Source of the DNA: CAYJLF01 sp964371055
GTDB lineage: Bacteria > Eisenbacteria > RBG-16-71-46 > CAIMUX01
Direction of reading: 5' to 3'
DNA length: 64,000 nt
Assembly: GCA_964371055.1 (NCBI GenBank)
Contig: CAYJLF010000011.1
Span: 1 to 64,000, forward strand
Positions 1 through 7,586 of this stretch are shown here, one piece after another. How positions within the stretch are numbered: position 1 is the first letter of the stretch; the number at the start of each line of letters is the position of its first letter. The translations under genes and the position numbers were made by a program. The notes under the pieces are model-generated. The model ran no database searches. It had not been told where the DNA came from and saw only the letters and a program-made list of their open reading frames with translations.

Positions 1-201
1 CATCCGACCGATCGGCGCTCCGAACGCGGCGAGCCCAGTTTTTCAGCACCCTGCTGGGCGAAGCGGAAGCACGTGAAACGGGCAGGGGCATGCGAACGCG
101 CTGCGTCGACACCTGGATCCTCCTTGCGGAACGGGCCACCTCTCGGCCCCGGCAGGCGGACGGTAGCAGGTCGCGCGCGGCCCGTCAAAGCACCGCCCCG
201 T
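1..201. other. gene-poor left edge
   Basis: No supported gene lies between the window edge and the stop codon of the PDZ protein. Around 37-57 the sequence has a short T-run followed by cagca-ccc-tgctg, a small inverted repeat. As I recall, similar T-run plus inverted-repeat sequences occur at ends of some insertion sequences and flanking genes, but nothing here proves a mobile element. A minus-strand ATG at 3-1 could begin a gene running off the left edge, which cannot be judged. Confidence 0.4.
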
Positions 202-1533
202 TCACTGCAGACGGACGCGGGCCTGCTCCAGGCTCTTCAGCCGGCGCTGCAGCTGATCGATCGACATCCGCACTCGTTTTTGCCGCAAGAGGTTCAGCTG
301 CTCTTCCCGCTCCTGCCAGTCGAGCGCCGACCGATCGATGAGACGCGCCGTGACGTCGAGCGGCGCCCCGGAGCGGAGGATGCGAACGCGGACGGTCGTC
401 CCTGGGGTGGTCCCGGCGATCGCGCGCGTGATCTCGTCCGCGTCGCGCACCGGCTGGTCATTGACGGCCAGAATCTCGTCTCCCGCGCGGATCCCCGCCG
501 CCGCGGCCGGGCTGCCGGGGAGCACCCAGACGACCTGCAGGGGAGCCGTCGCCTGGGCCGCCGACGCTCCATCGCCCGCCCGGGACGCATCGAGACGCTC
601 CGCGCGCACGCCCAGGAAGCCCACCGGCGATCGGCTCCGCTCCTGCAGCCGGTCGAAGGCGCGTGTCACCTCGGCTTCGGTGATGGCGCGAACCCACGTA
701 CACTCCAATGGATCGAGTGCCGCCGGCGTGCGACCGGCGACGAGGTCCTCCTCCCGCTCGGCGCGGAGGTCGACCAGCATGCCCCGGAAACGCCCGCGCG
801 CGTCGACGACGGCGCCGCCGCATGCTCCGTGGCAGTCAGCCAGTTCGACGCGGAGGTGTCTCGCCTCGTTTCCCGCGGAAGCGACCGGCTCTGCCAGGCA
901 TCCGAGCCGCAGGTCCGGTCGGTCCGCGCCGACTGGAAAGCTCACGACGAGCATCCACTCGCCGCCTCGCGGCTCCGTCACGACCGATCGACGCGCGGGC
1001 ACCAGCCGGGATGCATCCTGCGCCCGGACCAGGGAGAGCCCGAGACCCACGTCCTGGGCCAGGAAGCGTGCCCCGACGCGGGTGCCGTCCGGGAGACGAA
1101 TCTCCAGGCTGTCACCAGGCTGGGCCGACTCCGCGCAGGTCAGGATCTGCCCCTCGTTGTCCATCACCACTCCGGTGGCCCAGAGCGTCGCCCGGGGCGG
1201 CTCCAGCGGAGTCATGCCCCCCTCGGCGTTCCCCACCAGGGGACCGGTCATGCGGTAGGCGATGACCTGCACCACGCTGCCGCGCCATGCGCGATAGACG
1301 GCGGTCAGAGCGGAGGAGACCGGAGAGTCGTCCTCGAAGGGAGCTGTCCGGGCGGGAGTACCGAAAGCCAGCAGGAAGAGCACGGGAAGAACCGAGAGGA
1401 GCGATCGGCGCCGCGAGCGTTCGTTCTCCGACTTTCGCCTGGCGGGAAGACCGCTCGGCGCGCTCGCCCCGGGTTCTGGAACGGGCGGCATCACAACGAG
1501 GCCGGGCCCGTGACGGCGCCCGGCCTTGCGCAT
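202..1533 (-). CDS. HtrA/DegP-like PDZ protein, catalytic triad lost (pseudo-protease)
   Basis: Predicted 443-residue envelope protein: basic N-terminus and hydrophobic export segment (about 45-61), a trypsin-like HtrA fold (about 75-260), one PDZ domain (about 304-398, GSPAAAAGIRAGDEILAVND) and a charged coiled-coil tail (399-443). Aligning by eye to the HtrA consensus, the His of ILTNNHVV is Glu135, the Asp of TDLAVL is Gly165 and the Ser of GNSGG is Cys238 (GACGG), so peptidase activity is not expected. It follows the ECF sigma and anti-sigma genes, the place MucD takes in algU-mucA-mucB-mucD, which suggests a stress-sensing or chaperone role through PDZ binding. ATG 1533 lies 22 bp after the anti-sigma stop with GGGA upstream; ATG 1581 is an alternative. 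Confidence 0.8.
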   Translation of the reverse strand: MRKAGRRHGPGLVVMPPVPEPGASAPSGLPARRKSENERSRRRSLLSVLPVLFLLAFGTPARTAPFEDDSPVSSALTAVYRAWRGSVVQVIAYRMTGPLVGNAEGGMTPLEPPRATLWATGVVMDNEGQILTCAESAQPGDSLEIRLPDGTRVGARFLAQDVGLGLSLVRAQDASRLVPARRSVVTEPRGGEWMLVVSFPVGADRPDLRLGCLAEPVASAGNEARHLRVELADCHGACGGAVVDARGRFRGMLVDLRAEREEDLVAGRTPAALDPLECTWVRAITEAEVTRAFDRLQERSRSPVGFLGVRAERLDASRAGDGASAAQATAPLQVVWVLPGSPAAAAGIRAGDEILAVNDQPVRDADEITRAIAGTTPGTTVRVRILRSGAPLDVTARLIDRSALDWQEREEQLNLLRQKRVRMSIDQLQRRLKSLEQARVRLQ

Positions 1534-1555
1534 GCCGATTCCCGGCGGCCCGATC

Positions 1556-2227
1556 TCAAAACGTGATCTGCGGTCGCCCATGATCCTCGACCACGCGAAG
1601 CGGTGAACCGGCGGTATCGCGCGGCCACACGGCGCGGGACACCGGGTCGTCCGCCATCGAGTCGCCCGGTGCCGGGACAGCTTCACGATCGGCCAGTTCT
1701 CCGATCAGATCGCCAAAGGGACGGTTCAACCGATCGGAGGCCGAGGTCGACTGCGAGGATGAGGACGTGGGCGCCATCGCGACGACGCCAGTCCGCGTCC
1801 CCGGAGCCGTTCCAGGGGCGAAGCCCCAGTTCAGGTTGGAGGCAAGCGCGATCCCGACCGTCACGCCGAAGGCCGTCGCCGCCGCCAAGCGCAGCGGCAC
1901 CGGAAGCGAAATCCCGCGCCAGACCTCGCTCACCCAGGCCCCGATCTCCCAGGTCCGCGGCGAGAGGCGCCGGCGGGCGGGGCGAAGCACCAGACGTCCG
2001 GCCTCGTAGGCCCGCACCTGGTCGAGCACCCGTCCTACGAAGGTGGGATCGGGCTCAGATGCGGGAAGATCATGCACCAGGTCGACCGTGGCCCGGAACG
2101 CGCGCCACCGTTCGGCGCAGCCGTCGAGGCACGAGTCGAGATGCCGCTGGAACTCCTGCACGTCCCCCGGCGCGAGCTCCCCGTCGAGCCGGGCGGAAAA
2201 GAGGTTTCTGGCCTGTCTACAGTTCAT
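1556..2227 (-). CDS. zinc-finger anti-sigma factor, single-pass membrane protein
   Basis: A 223-residue protein with an N-terminal zf-HC2-type anti-sigma domain (MNCRQARNLFSARLDGEL), then His29, Cys33 and Cys37. The spacing is H-x3-C-x3-C, one residue longer than the usual H-x3-C-x2-C of ZAS domains. A probable transmembrane helix spans about 110-130 and is followed by a Ser/Thr/Pro-rich periplasmic part. It overlaps the end of the ECF sigma gene by 11 bp, which implies translational coupling and that it sequesters that sigma factor at the inner membrane until a signal releases it. Start ATG 2227 is chosen over GTG 2236 because GGAAGGTGG sits about 6 nt upstream of it. Confidence 0.85.
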   Translation of the reverse strand: MNCRQARNLFSARLDGELAPGDVQEFQRHLDSCLDGCAERWRAFRATVDLVHDLPASEPDPTFVGRVLDQVRAYEAGRLVLRPARRRLSPRTWEIGAWVSEVWRGISLPVPLRLAAATAFGVTVGIALASNLNWGFAPGTAPGTRTGVVAMAPTSSSSQSTSASDRLNRPFGDLIGELADREAVPAPGDSMADDPVSRAVWPRDTAGSPLRVVEDHGRPQITF

Positions 2228-2846
2228 CGATGCCACCTTCCACGAGTCCGCTCAGCTGCTCCTGCAGCGCGGTCCGCGCCCGGTTGATGCGGGATCGCAC
2301 TGTACCGCCGGGGATGTTCAAGACCTCTTCGATTTCCTCGTAGGACAGCTGCTGGATGTCCCGGAGGATGATGACTTCACGGTACTTTTCGGGGAGGGTC
2401 TGCAGGGCGCGATCGACCCACTCCTGGACCTCGCGCTGCCGCAGGCGCCGGTCGGGCCGCGGACCGTGATCGGCCAGGAACCGACTCGAGTCCCCGGTCA
2501 CCTCGAGCAACCCGTCAAGGCTGACAATCCCGCGGGCGCGCACCCGGCGACGGATCTCGTTCTTGGCCAGGTTGACCGCGATCGTATAGATCCAGGTGCT
2601 GAACTTCCCGCTCGGACGATAGCGCTCGCGGTGCACGAAGACCCGCAGGAAGACCTCCTGCGAGATCTCGGACGCGCGCTCCCGATCGTTGATGAAGCGG
2701 CTGACGAGATTGATGATCCGGCCGCGGTACCGGTCCACGATGGTGGCAAAAGCCGCCTCCGAGCCCCGGACCACGGTCTCCATCAGCTGCTCGTCCGGCA
2801 GGCTTGACAGCATCGGGGTTGTCTTTCTGTGCTCGCTCACCTGCAT
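2217..2846 (-). CDS. ECF RNA polymerase sigma factor (RpoE/SigW-like)
   Basis: A 209-residue sigma70-family extracytoplasmic-function factor. Region 2 is visible as AFATIVDRYRGRIINLVSRF and ISQEVFLRVF, followed by the aromatic -10-melting segment KFSTWIYTIAVNLAKNEIRRR. Region 4 helix-turn-helix is LPEKYREVIILRDIQQLSY...GGTVRSRINRAR. There is no region 1 or region 3, as in ECF factors. It is the first gene of a sigma/anti-sigma/PDZ-protein operon, and a GGAACC-N17-GTTGTA element upstream suggests autoregulation. ATG 2846 has GGGAGG 12 nt upstream; ATG 2813 is an in-frame alternative that would drop 11 residues. Confidence 0.93.
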   Translation of the reverse strand: MQVSEHRKTTPMLSSLPDEQLMETVVRGSEAAFATIVDRYRGRIINLVSRFINDRERASEISQEVFLRVFVHRERYRPSGKFSTWIYTIAVNLAKNEIRRRVRARGIVSLDGLLEVTGDSSRFLADHGPRPDRRLRQREVQEWVDRALQTLPEKYREVIILRDIQQLSYEEIEEVLNIPGGTVRSRINRARTALQEQLSGLVEGGIDEL

Positions 2847-2872
2847 GGCCCTTTGGGTCCTCCCAAGTCCGG

Positions 2873-2901
2873 TACAACCCCCGGGAGCGACCACTGGTTC
2901 C
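2873..2901 (-). promoter_or_regulatory. putative ECF-type promoter of the sigma operon
   Basis: Minus strand reads GGAACC (2901-2896), 17 nt, GTTGTA (2878-2873). GGAAC-N16/17-GTT is the core recognised by many RpoE-like ECF factors. Transcription would start near 2866, about 20 nt before the ATG, and would include the GGGAGG ribosome-binding site. Autoregulation is inferred from the motif only. Confidence 0.5.
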
Positions 2902-2960
2902 CGATCCCTGCGCCTCGACCCGCCCTGTTGGATGTCCCGAGCACCCCCCGCGGTTGCTCC

Positions 2961-2979
2961 CGGGGCGCTCCCCGCCCCG
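2961..2979 (-). terminator. GC-rich hairpin after the TPR gene
   Basis: Perfect 7-bp stem (cggggcg/cgccccg) with a 5-nt loop immediately after the TPR stop codon. There is no U-tract, so it may only be an RNA 3'-end stabiliser or a weak terminator separating the TPR gene from the sigma operon. Confidence 0.3.
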
Positions 2980-2980
2980 C

Positions 2981-4675
2981 TCAGGGCCCCAGTTCCCGCA
3001 GGAGGCGGGTGATCTCGGCGTCCTCTGGCCTCAGTTCCCGGGCCCGGAGCAGAGCATCGCGAGCGGCCCGGACCTGCCCGAGCGCCAGGCGAACCTCTCC
3101 CAGGTGGCGGAAGATCTCCCCCTCGCGCGGGCTCTTTCGGGACGCCTCCTCCAGCGGCGCCAGGGCCGCGGCCGCATCCCCCAGCCGGTACAGACCCCAC
3201 CCATAGCTGTCCAGGTAGGCGGCATTCCCCGGATCGAGCTCCAGAGCCCTGCGGACGCGCCGCACCGACTCCTCCACCCTCAAGCCGCGGTCGATGCAGA
3301 GATATCCGAGGTGATTCAAGAGCTGGTGATCCTCGGGATCCTCGAGCAGAAGAGAGTCCAGCACGGCGATCGCCCGATCCACCTGATCGGCCTCTTCGAG
3401 CATCGCCCCCAGTCGAAAGCGGATCTCCCGGTCGGCCGGATGGTGCGAGCGGAGGCGCTCGAGTTCCCGGATCGCCTCGTCCCACCGGGACTCGCGGCTG
3501 AGGAGCAGCGCCCGGAGCATCCCCCCTTCGCGGTTGGCGGGATCGACCTCGCGGATCGCGTCGGTCACGACGAGCGCCTCAGCCTCGCGGTCCAGCGCGC
3601 TGAGTGCGAACGCCTGGCAGAGCAGCCCCTCGAGATCGCCGGCGGCTCGTGCCTGCACGCGGCCCGCCTGCTTCAGCGCCTCGGCCGGCTGCCCGCGCAT
3701 CATCGCGATCCGGCAGAGCCACCGGAGCGGTTCCGGATCCGCGGGGAGCAGTTCGGCCGCCGTCCTGAAACGATCCTCCGCCCCCTCGAAGTCGTGCGCA
3801 CGGTAGAGGTAGATTCCGCGCAGGCGCAGGACCGAACCGTCGTCCGGCCGAGCGTGCTCGAGCCGGTCGAGATGAGGTTCGGCTTCGTTCCAGGCATCGG
3901 TGGCCAGAAGGAGGCGGCTGTAAGCCAGGCGGACCCGATCGAGATCCGGTTGCTCCTCCAACAGACGCTGGACGGACGGGATCGATCCCTCGGCGGCGTC
4001 GCTCCTGGCCAATCCCATCAGAAGCAGTGCCTCCGCTTCCGGGTAGTCGGGATTGCCCCCCAGAACCGCGGCCAGTTCGTCGATCCCCTCGACCGGCCGG
4101 CCGAGCCCCAGCAGCAGCCTTCCCAGCCGGACGCGCAAGGTCGGAACGCTTCGGTGCGCCACCGGTGCGCTCTCGATCACCTGGAGCGCTTCTTCCCGCC
4201 GACGCAGGTGATCCAGCAGGGCCAGGAGATTGAGGCGGGTCGACAGCTCCTCTGGATCGAGCGCCAGGGCCTGTTGCCATGCATCGACGGCTTCTTCGAC
4301 GCGACCGAGTCGCGACAGAGCGATCGCCGCGATCCGGTGGGCATCGGGATCTTCCGGCGCCCATCGAGACGCCTGTCGGGCCGCCGCCGCCGCCGAGTCC
4401 GGACGACCCACCTCGCCGTACGAGCGTGCCAAGCCCAGGTGGACGGCACCCTGCGTCGAATCGGCCAGCAATGCCTGGCGGAAGAACCGGATCGCGCCCC
4501 GGTGATCTCCCTCCAACTGACGCACGCTCCCTTGCAGGTAGAGGGTCAGTCCCTCGTCTCCCGGTGCCTCGGCGACGGGAGTCACATCGCCATAGACAGA
4601 GTCGCCCGAACGCTCTGAGACCGGAGTCGAGGCCGGTGCGAGCGAGACGGCCGTCGAGAGCGCGATCGCGATCAT
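2981..4675 (-). CDS. secreted or periplasmic TPR-repeat protein
   Basis: A 564-residue protein made almost wholly of tetratricopeptide repeats, roughly a dozen (for example AVHLGLARSYGEVGRPDSA, LSTRLNLLALLDHLRRREEA, HQLLNHLGYLCIDRGLRVEE). The N-terminus is hydrophobic (MIAIALSTAVSLAPAST), suggesting export, then a disordered Ser/Pro stretch. The later repeats resemble tetratricopeptide proteins such as BepA or PilW that act in envelope assembly, but no partner can be named. ATG 4675 lacks a clear ribosome-binding site. ATG 4774 has GGAG upstream and would add 33 basic residues before the hydrophobic segment, but it overlaps the start codon and promoter of the divergent lipoprotein gene. Confidence 0.82.
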   Translation of the reverse strand: MIAIALSTAVSLAPASTPVSERSGDSVYGDVTPVAEAPGDEGLTLYLQGSVRQLEGDHRGAIRFFRQALLADSTQGAVHLGLARSYGEVGRPDSAAAAARQASRWAPEDPDAHRIAAIALSRLGRVEEAVDAWQQALALDPEELSTRLNLLALLDHLRRREEALQVIESAPVAHRSVPTLRVRLGRLLLGLGRPVEGIDELAAVLGGNPDYPEAEALLLMGLARSDAAEGSIPSVQRLLEEQPDLDRVRLAYSRLLLATDAWNEAEPHLDRLEHARPDDGSVLRLRGIYLYRAHDFEGAEDRFRTAAELLPADPEPLRWLCRIAMMRGQPAEALKQAGRVQARAAGDLEGLLCQAFALSALDREAEALVVTDAIREVDPANREGGMLRALLLSRESRWDEAIRELERLRSHHPADREIRFRLGAMLEEADQVDRAIAVLDSLLLEDPEDHQLLNHLGYLCIDRGLRVEESVRRVRRALELDPGNAAYLDSYGWGLYRLGDAAAALAPLEEASRKSPREGEIFRHLGEVRLALGQVRAARDALLRARELRPEDAEITRLLRELGP

Positions 4676-4710
4676 CAAAGCGAACCAGACGAGGTTACCG
4701 GTGTTCCCTG

Positions 4711-4740
4711 TTGGGTCCGGGTCGAAGACGGGCCTATACT
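4711..4740 (+). promoter_or_regulatory. sigma70-like promoter of the lipoprotein-porin pair
   Basis: TTGGGT (4711-4716), 18-nt spacer, TATACT (4735-4740). The expected start near 4747 gives a leader of about 26 nt containing GGAGG nine bases before the lipoprotein ATG. It lies in the divergent gap next to the TPR gene. Confidence 0.6.
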
Positions 4741-4772
4741 GGCGCAGGATGATCGATCGGAGGACAACTGCC

Positions 4773-5285
4773 ATGTGGAAACTCCGTCTCTTTGTGGTCG
4801 TCGGGATTGTCCTGCTGGCCGCGACCGGTTGCTACACCCAGTTCCGCAGTTCTCCTGGCGAGCCGTACTCCGGGAACGGAGTCGACCTCGATGATCGTTA
4901 CGCCGTGCCCGGCTACTCGCCCTACGACTACTGGACGCTGCCCTACTACACCGCATTCTACGGTCCTTATCCGGACATGTGGGGCTGGTACGCCTATCCA
5001 TACTATCGGGACTACTGGTATCCGTACCCGCCGTCCCCGCCGTACCCCTCCCTGCCGGCCGAGACCGGCGGTCGCCACGCGTGGGATCGGGGACCGGGAG
5101 CGCCCTATCTCTCGCCGGGTGGAGGAGGATCGGGATCACCGCTGCCGACCCCTCCCAGCAGCCCGAGCGTCCGACCGGCCGACCCGGCACCACCGGCCAC
5201 GCCGCCAGCCGACCCGCCGAAGGATGAAAAGCCGCGCGAACGGAAGGACGAGGATCGCGGCAACCGCCGGGCCTGGGGACGTTAG
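4773..5285 (+). CDS. small Tyr/Pro-rich lipoprotein
   Basis: A 170-residue predicted lipoprotein: signal peptide with lipobox LAATGC (Cys at about 21), a Tyr/Trp/Pro-rich middle (repeats such as PYDYW, YYRDYWYPYPP), and a disordered Pro/Gly/Ser tail ending in charged residues. No known domain is recognised. The aromatic-rich low-complexity region resembles surface-exposed or outer-membrane-associated lipoproteins. It is 53 bp upstream of, and co-directional with, a FadL-type porin, so both may be one transcript from the TATACT promoter at 4711-4740. ATG 4773 is preceded by GGAGG with 9-nt spacing. Confidence 0.8.
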   Translation: MWKLRLFVVVGIVLLAATGCYTQFRSSPGEPYSGNGVDLDDRYAVPGYSPYDYWTLPYYTAFYGPYPDMWGWYAYPYYRDYWYPYPPSPPYPSLPAETGGRHAWDRGPGAPYLSPGGGGSGSPLPTPPSSPSVRPADPAPPATPPADPPKDEKPRERKDEDRGNRRAWGR

Positions 5286-5338
5286 ACCCACCGGCGCCGA
5301 TCCCCCGCATCTTCGAGCCGAAAGGAAAGGAGTCAGGG

Positions 5339-6697
5339 ATGACGTGGAGTGACCGTCCGACAGACCCCGCCGGCCGGGCGGCCGAATCGCTTCGGAAGTT
5401 CGGGATCAGCATCGCCCTCTGTCTGCTGGCAGTGCCTGCCACCCGGGCGGCGATTCCCCCGGACCTTCCGATGGTGCAGAGACTCGGCTCGGGAGTCTCT
5501 GCGCTCGGCATGGGCGGCGCCTCCACCGCGGTCGCCGATGACTTCTCGGCTCTGGCCACGAATCCGGCCGGACTTGCCCAATTGCGGTCGACGGAGTTCG
5601 GCGGCGGCTTCGAAAGCCGTTCCCTCGACGTGACGACCCGGTACTTCGGGCAGGGAGCGACCACGCCGCTCGAGAAGAGCGGGATCGAGGCGGCCGGCTT
5701 CGCCCATCCGTTCCCGACCTGGCGCGGAAGCTTCGTGATCGGCTTCTCCTATGATCGCGAGGCGACCTTCGATCAGGATTACTACCGATCCGGGAGCGGT
5801 CCCGGCGTGGAGTTCGAGGAGGAAAGGATCTTCGAGGACGGAACTCTGGGCGCCTGGCGCGCCGGGTTCGGTATCACGATGACGCCGGAACTGATGCTCG
5901 GAGTCGGCGCTACTCTTCTGACCGGAGACTCGCGCCGCGAGCGGGAGTTCCAGTTCCAGGAAGAGGGCGGAACGGATCGCGAGTTCACCTCCACGGTCAC
6001 CGACCTCGACTTGACCGCGGTCAGCGCCAGTCTGGGCGCCCTCTATCGCGCCCCCGCCGGCTGGCGGGTGGGCTTCACGCTGCACCTGCCGGAGGGCTAC
6101 GACCTGGACGGTCGGCAGACCGAAGACGTCCGGCGCTATCAGGTGACCGGAGACACGTTGGACTACTACGACGACTTCCGCTTCGAGGACTCGGTGACCC
6201 TTCCGTTCCGCACCTCTCTCGGTCTCTCCTACGCTCCCCCGGGAGCGCTGGACGGTCTCCTCCTCTCGCTTCAGTGGGATTACGCCGATTGGCAGCAGAT
6301 CGACTACGACGGACCGATCCGCTCCGATGACCGGCGCTATGCTTACCGCCAGACGCACGATCTCCGGGTGGGAGCACGTTACGCGCCGCCGAACTTCCCG
6401 ATCCAGCTTCGGGCCGGATACATCTCGCAGCCGGTCGCCTATCGACTGATCGCCACCGATGTCTTCATGGGCGAGGCTCGGGCCGCTCGCTTCGATCCCG
6501 ACCGGCGCTACTTCACCGCGGGAATCGGCATCGAACTCGATCCCACCTTCACGCTCGATCTTGCCTACCTGCACGGGGGATTCGAGCGGTCGGACGACGG
6601 CGGTTCGGGAGCCGGTGCGGCGCGCGCGACGACCGAGGAGTACAAGGATCGTCGGGTACTGTTCGGGGCCTCGTTCCGGCTGCCGGCGACGCTCTAG
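5339..6697 (+). CDS. OmpP1/FadL-type outer-membrane transport protein
   Basis: A 452-residue protein with an N-terminal signal (FGISIALCLLAVPATRAA) followed by the typical FadL N-terminal hatch signature ALGMGGASTAVADDFSALATNPAGLA, then alternating hydrophobic/polar strands expected of a 14-strand barrel, ending in the aromatic-containing strand VLFGASFRLPATL. FadL/TodX proteins take up long-chain fatty acids or hydrophobic compounds across the outer membrane. The exact substrate cannot be read. Ribosome-binding site AAAGGAG precedes ATG 5339. It is convergent with rnc, and both stop codons lie in a 16-bp tandem duplication. Confidence 0.9.
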   Translation: MTWSDRPTDPAGRAAESLRKFGISIALCLLAVPATRAAIPPDLPMVQRLGSGVSALGMGGASTAVADDFSALATNPAGLAQLRSTEFGGGFESRSLDVTTRYFGQGATTPLEKSGIEAAGFAHPFPTWRGSFVIGFSYDREATFDQDYYRSGSGPGVEFEEERIFEDGTLGAWRAGFGITMTPELMLGVGATLLTGDSRREREFQFQEEGGTDREFTSTVTDLDLTAVSASLGALYRAPAGWRVGFTLHLPEGYDLDGRQTEDVRRYQVTGDTLDYYDDFRFEDSVTLPFRTSLGLSYAPPGALDGLLLSLQWDYADWQQIDYDGPIRSDDRRYAYRQTHDLRVGARYAPPNFPIQLRAGYISQPVAYRLIATDVFMGEARAARFDPDRRYFTAGIGIELDPTFTLDLAYLHGGFERSDDGGSGAGAARATTEEYKDRRVLFGASFRLPATL

Positions 6698-6714
6698 TCC
6701 GGCGACGCTCTAGT
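6683..6714. repeat. 16-bp tandem duplication spanning two convergent stop codons
   Basis: The unit ccggcgacgctctagt occurs at 6683-6698 and 6699-6714. The first copy carries the porin's TAG (6695-6697) and the second carries rnc's TAG on the other strand (6710-6712), because CTAG reads as TAG-containing on both strands. Confidence 0.9.
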
Positions 6715-7492
6715 CCGGGTCCTTCCGTTCTGAGGCGTCCTCGCCCAGGCCGCCGAGCGCATCGCGGGCCGCCATCTGCTCCGCTTCTTTCTTGTTGTGC
6801 CCGCTGCCGCGGCCGAGAAGCTGCCCACGAACGTGGACCTCGACGAGGAAGACCTTGCGGTGATCCGGCCCCGCTTCGGAGATGACCCGATACCGCGGGT
6901 GGGTCTTGAAGCGCGCCTGGACCTGTTCCTGAAGCTGGCTTTTGTGGTTGGAGAGGCTCTCGTCCTGCAGGATCTCGCCGGCGTGCCGAAGGAGGTGTTC
7001 GTTCGCGAAGCGCCGCGCCTCCTCCAAGCCCGCATCCAGGTAGACCGCGCCGATGACCGCTTCGAACGTGTCGGAGAGGATCGAGGCGCGGGCGCTACCG
7101 CCCGCCTCGCGCTCCGCGTCACTCAGGAGCACGTAATCGCCCAGTCGCATGCGATCAGCACACTGGGCGAGCACCTCGCGGGAGACCAGAAGGCCCTTCT
7201 TCTTGGTCAGGGAACCTTCCCGGTCTTCCGGAAAGCGCCCGTAAAGGAACTCGATGACCGTGAGCTCCAGGACGGCGTCGCCCAGAAACTCGATCCGCTC
7301 GTTCGAGAGGATCTGGTCCTGTCCGTTGCCGCCGAGGAAGGACCGGTGCGTCAGCGCCTGCCGGACCAGGGCCTGGTCACGGAAGCGCACTCCAATGCGT
7401 TCCTGAAAAGCGTCCAGGACCGCTCGCACCTGCGGAGACGCTCCGGCACGCCGCCCGCGCAGGCGAGTCCAGAGCTGCCGCAACCCCACCAT
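6710..7492 (-). CDS. rnc: ribonuclease III
   Basis: 260-residue RNase III that cleaves double-stranded RNA in rRNA maturation and mRNA turnover. The endonuclease signature NERIEFLGDA is at 64-73 with Glu68 and Asp72, and the second acidic pair is in DTFEAVIGAVYLD (Asp141, Glu144). The C-terminal double-stranded-RNA-binding domain spans about 178-250 (SHKSQLQEQVQARF ... GHNKKEAEQMAARDAL). It is the last gene of the fatty-acid run, the same acpP-fabF-rnc order seen in many bacteria. The ATG at 7492 directly abuts a 15-bp minisatellite, each unit of which supplies an AGAGGGG Shine-Dalgarno-like sequence. Confidence 0.96.
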   Translation of the reverse strand: MVGLRQLWTRLRGRRAGASPQVRAVLDAFQERIGVRFRDQALVRQALTHRSFLGGNGQDQILSNERIEFLGDAVLELTVIEFLYGRFPEDREGSLTKKKGLLVSREVLAQCADRMRLGDYVLLSDAEREAGGSARASILSDTFEAVIGAVYLDAGLEEARRFANEHLLRHAGEILQDESLSNHKSQLQEQVQARFKTHPRYRVISEAGPDHRKVFLVEVHVRGQLLGRGSGHNKKEAEQMAARDALGGLGEDASERKDPD

Positions 7493-7559
7493 CCAACGCC
7501 CCTCTGTCCAACGGCCCTCTGTCCAACGCCCCTCTGTCCAACGCCCCTCTGTCCAACGG
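7493..7559. repeat. 15-bp minisatellite containing Shine-Dalgarno motifs
   Basis: Four full copies of ccaacgcccctctgt (second copy with one substitution) plus a partial fifth, ending exactly at the rnc start codon. On the minus strand each unit reads ACAGAGGGGCGTTGG, so the mRNA leader has four or more evenly spaced purine-rich ribosome-binding-like sites. Confidence 0.92.
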
Positions 7560-7586
7560 CCGCCACGTCCCGGGCCGCGCGAGAGG

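Noticed and set aside
1..60. Insertion-sequence end at the left edge
   Set aside because: The tttttcagcaccctgctg stretch resembles sequences near some element ends, but no transposase, second end or target duplication is visible.
7493..7559. CRISPR-like array before rnc
   Set aside because: Units are 15 bp and contiguous with no spacers; it is a minisatellite.
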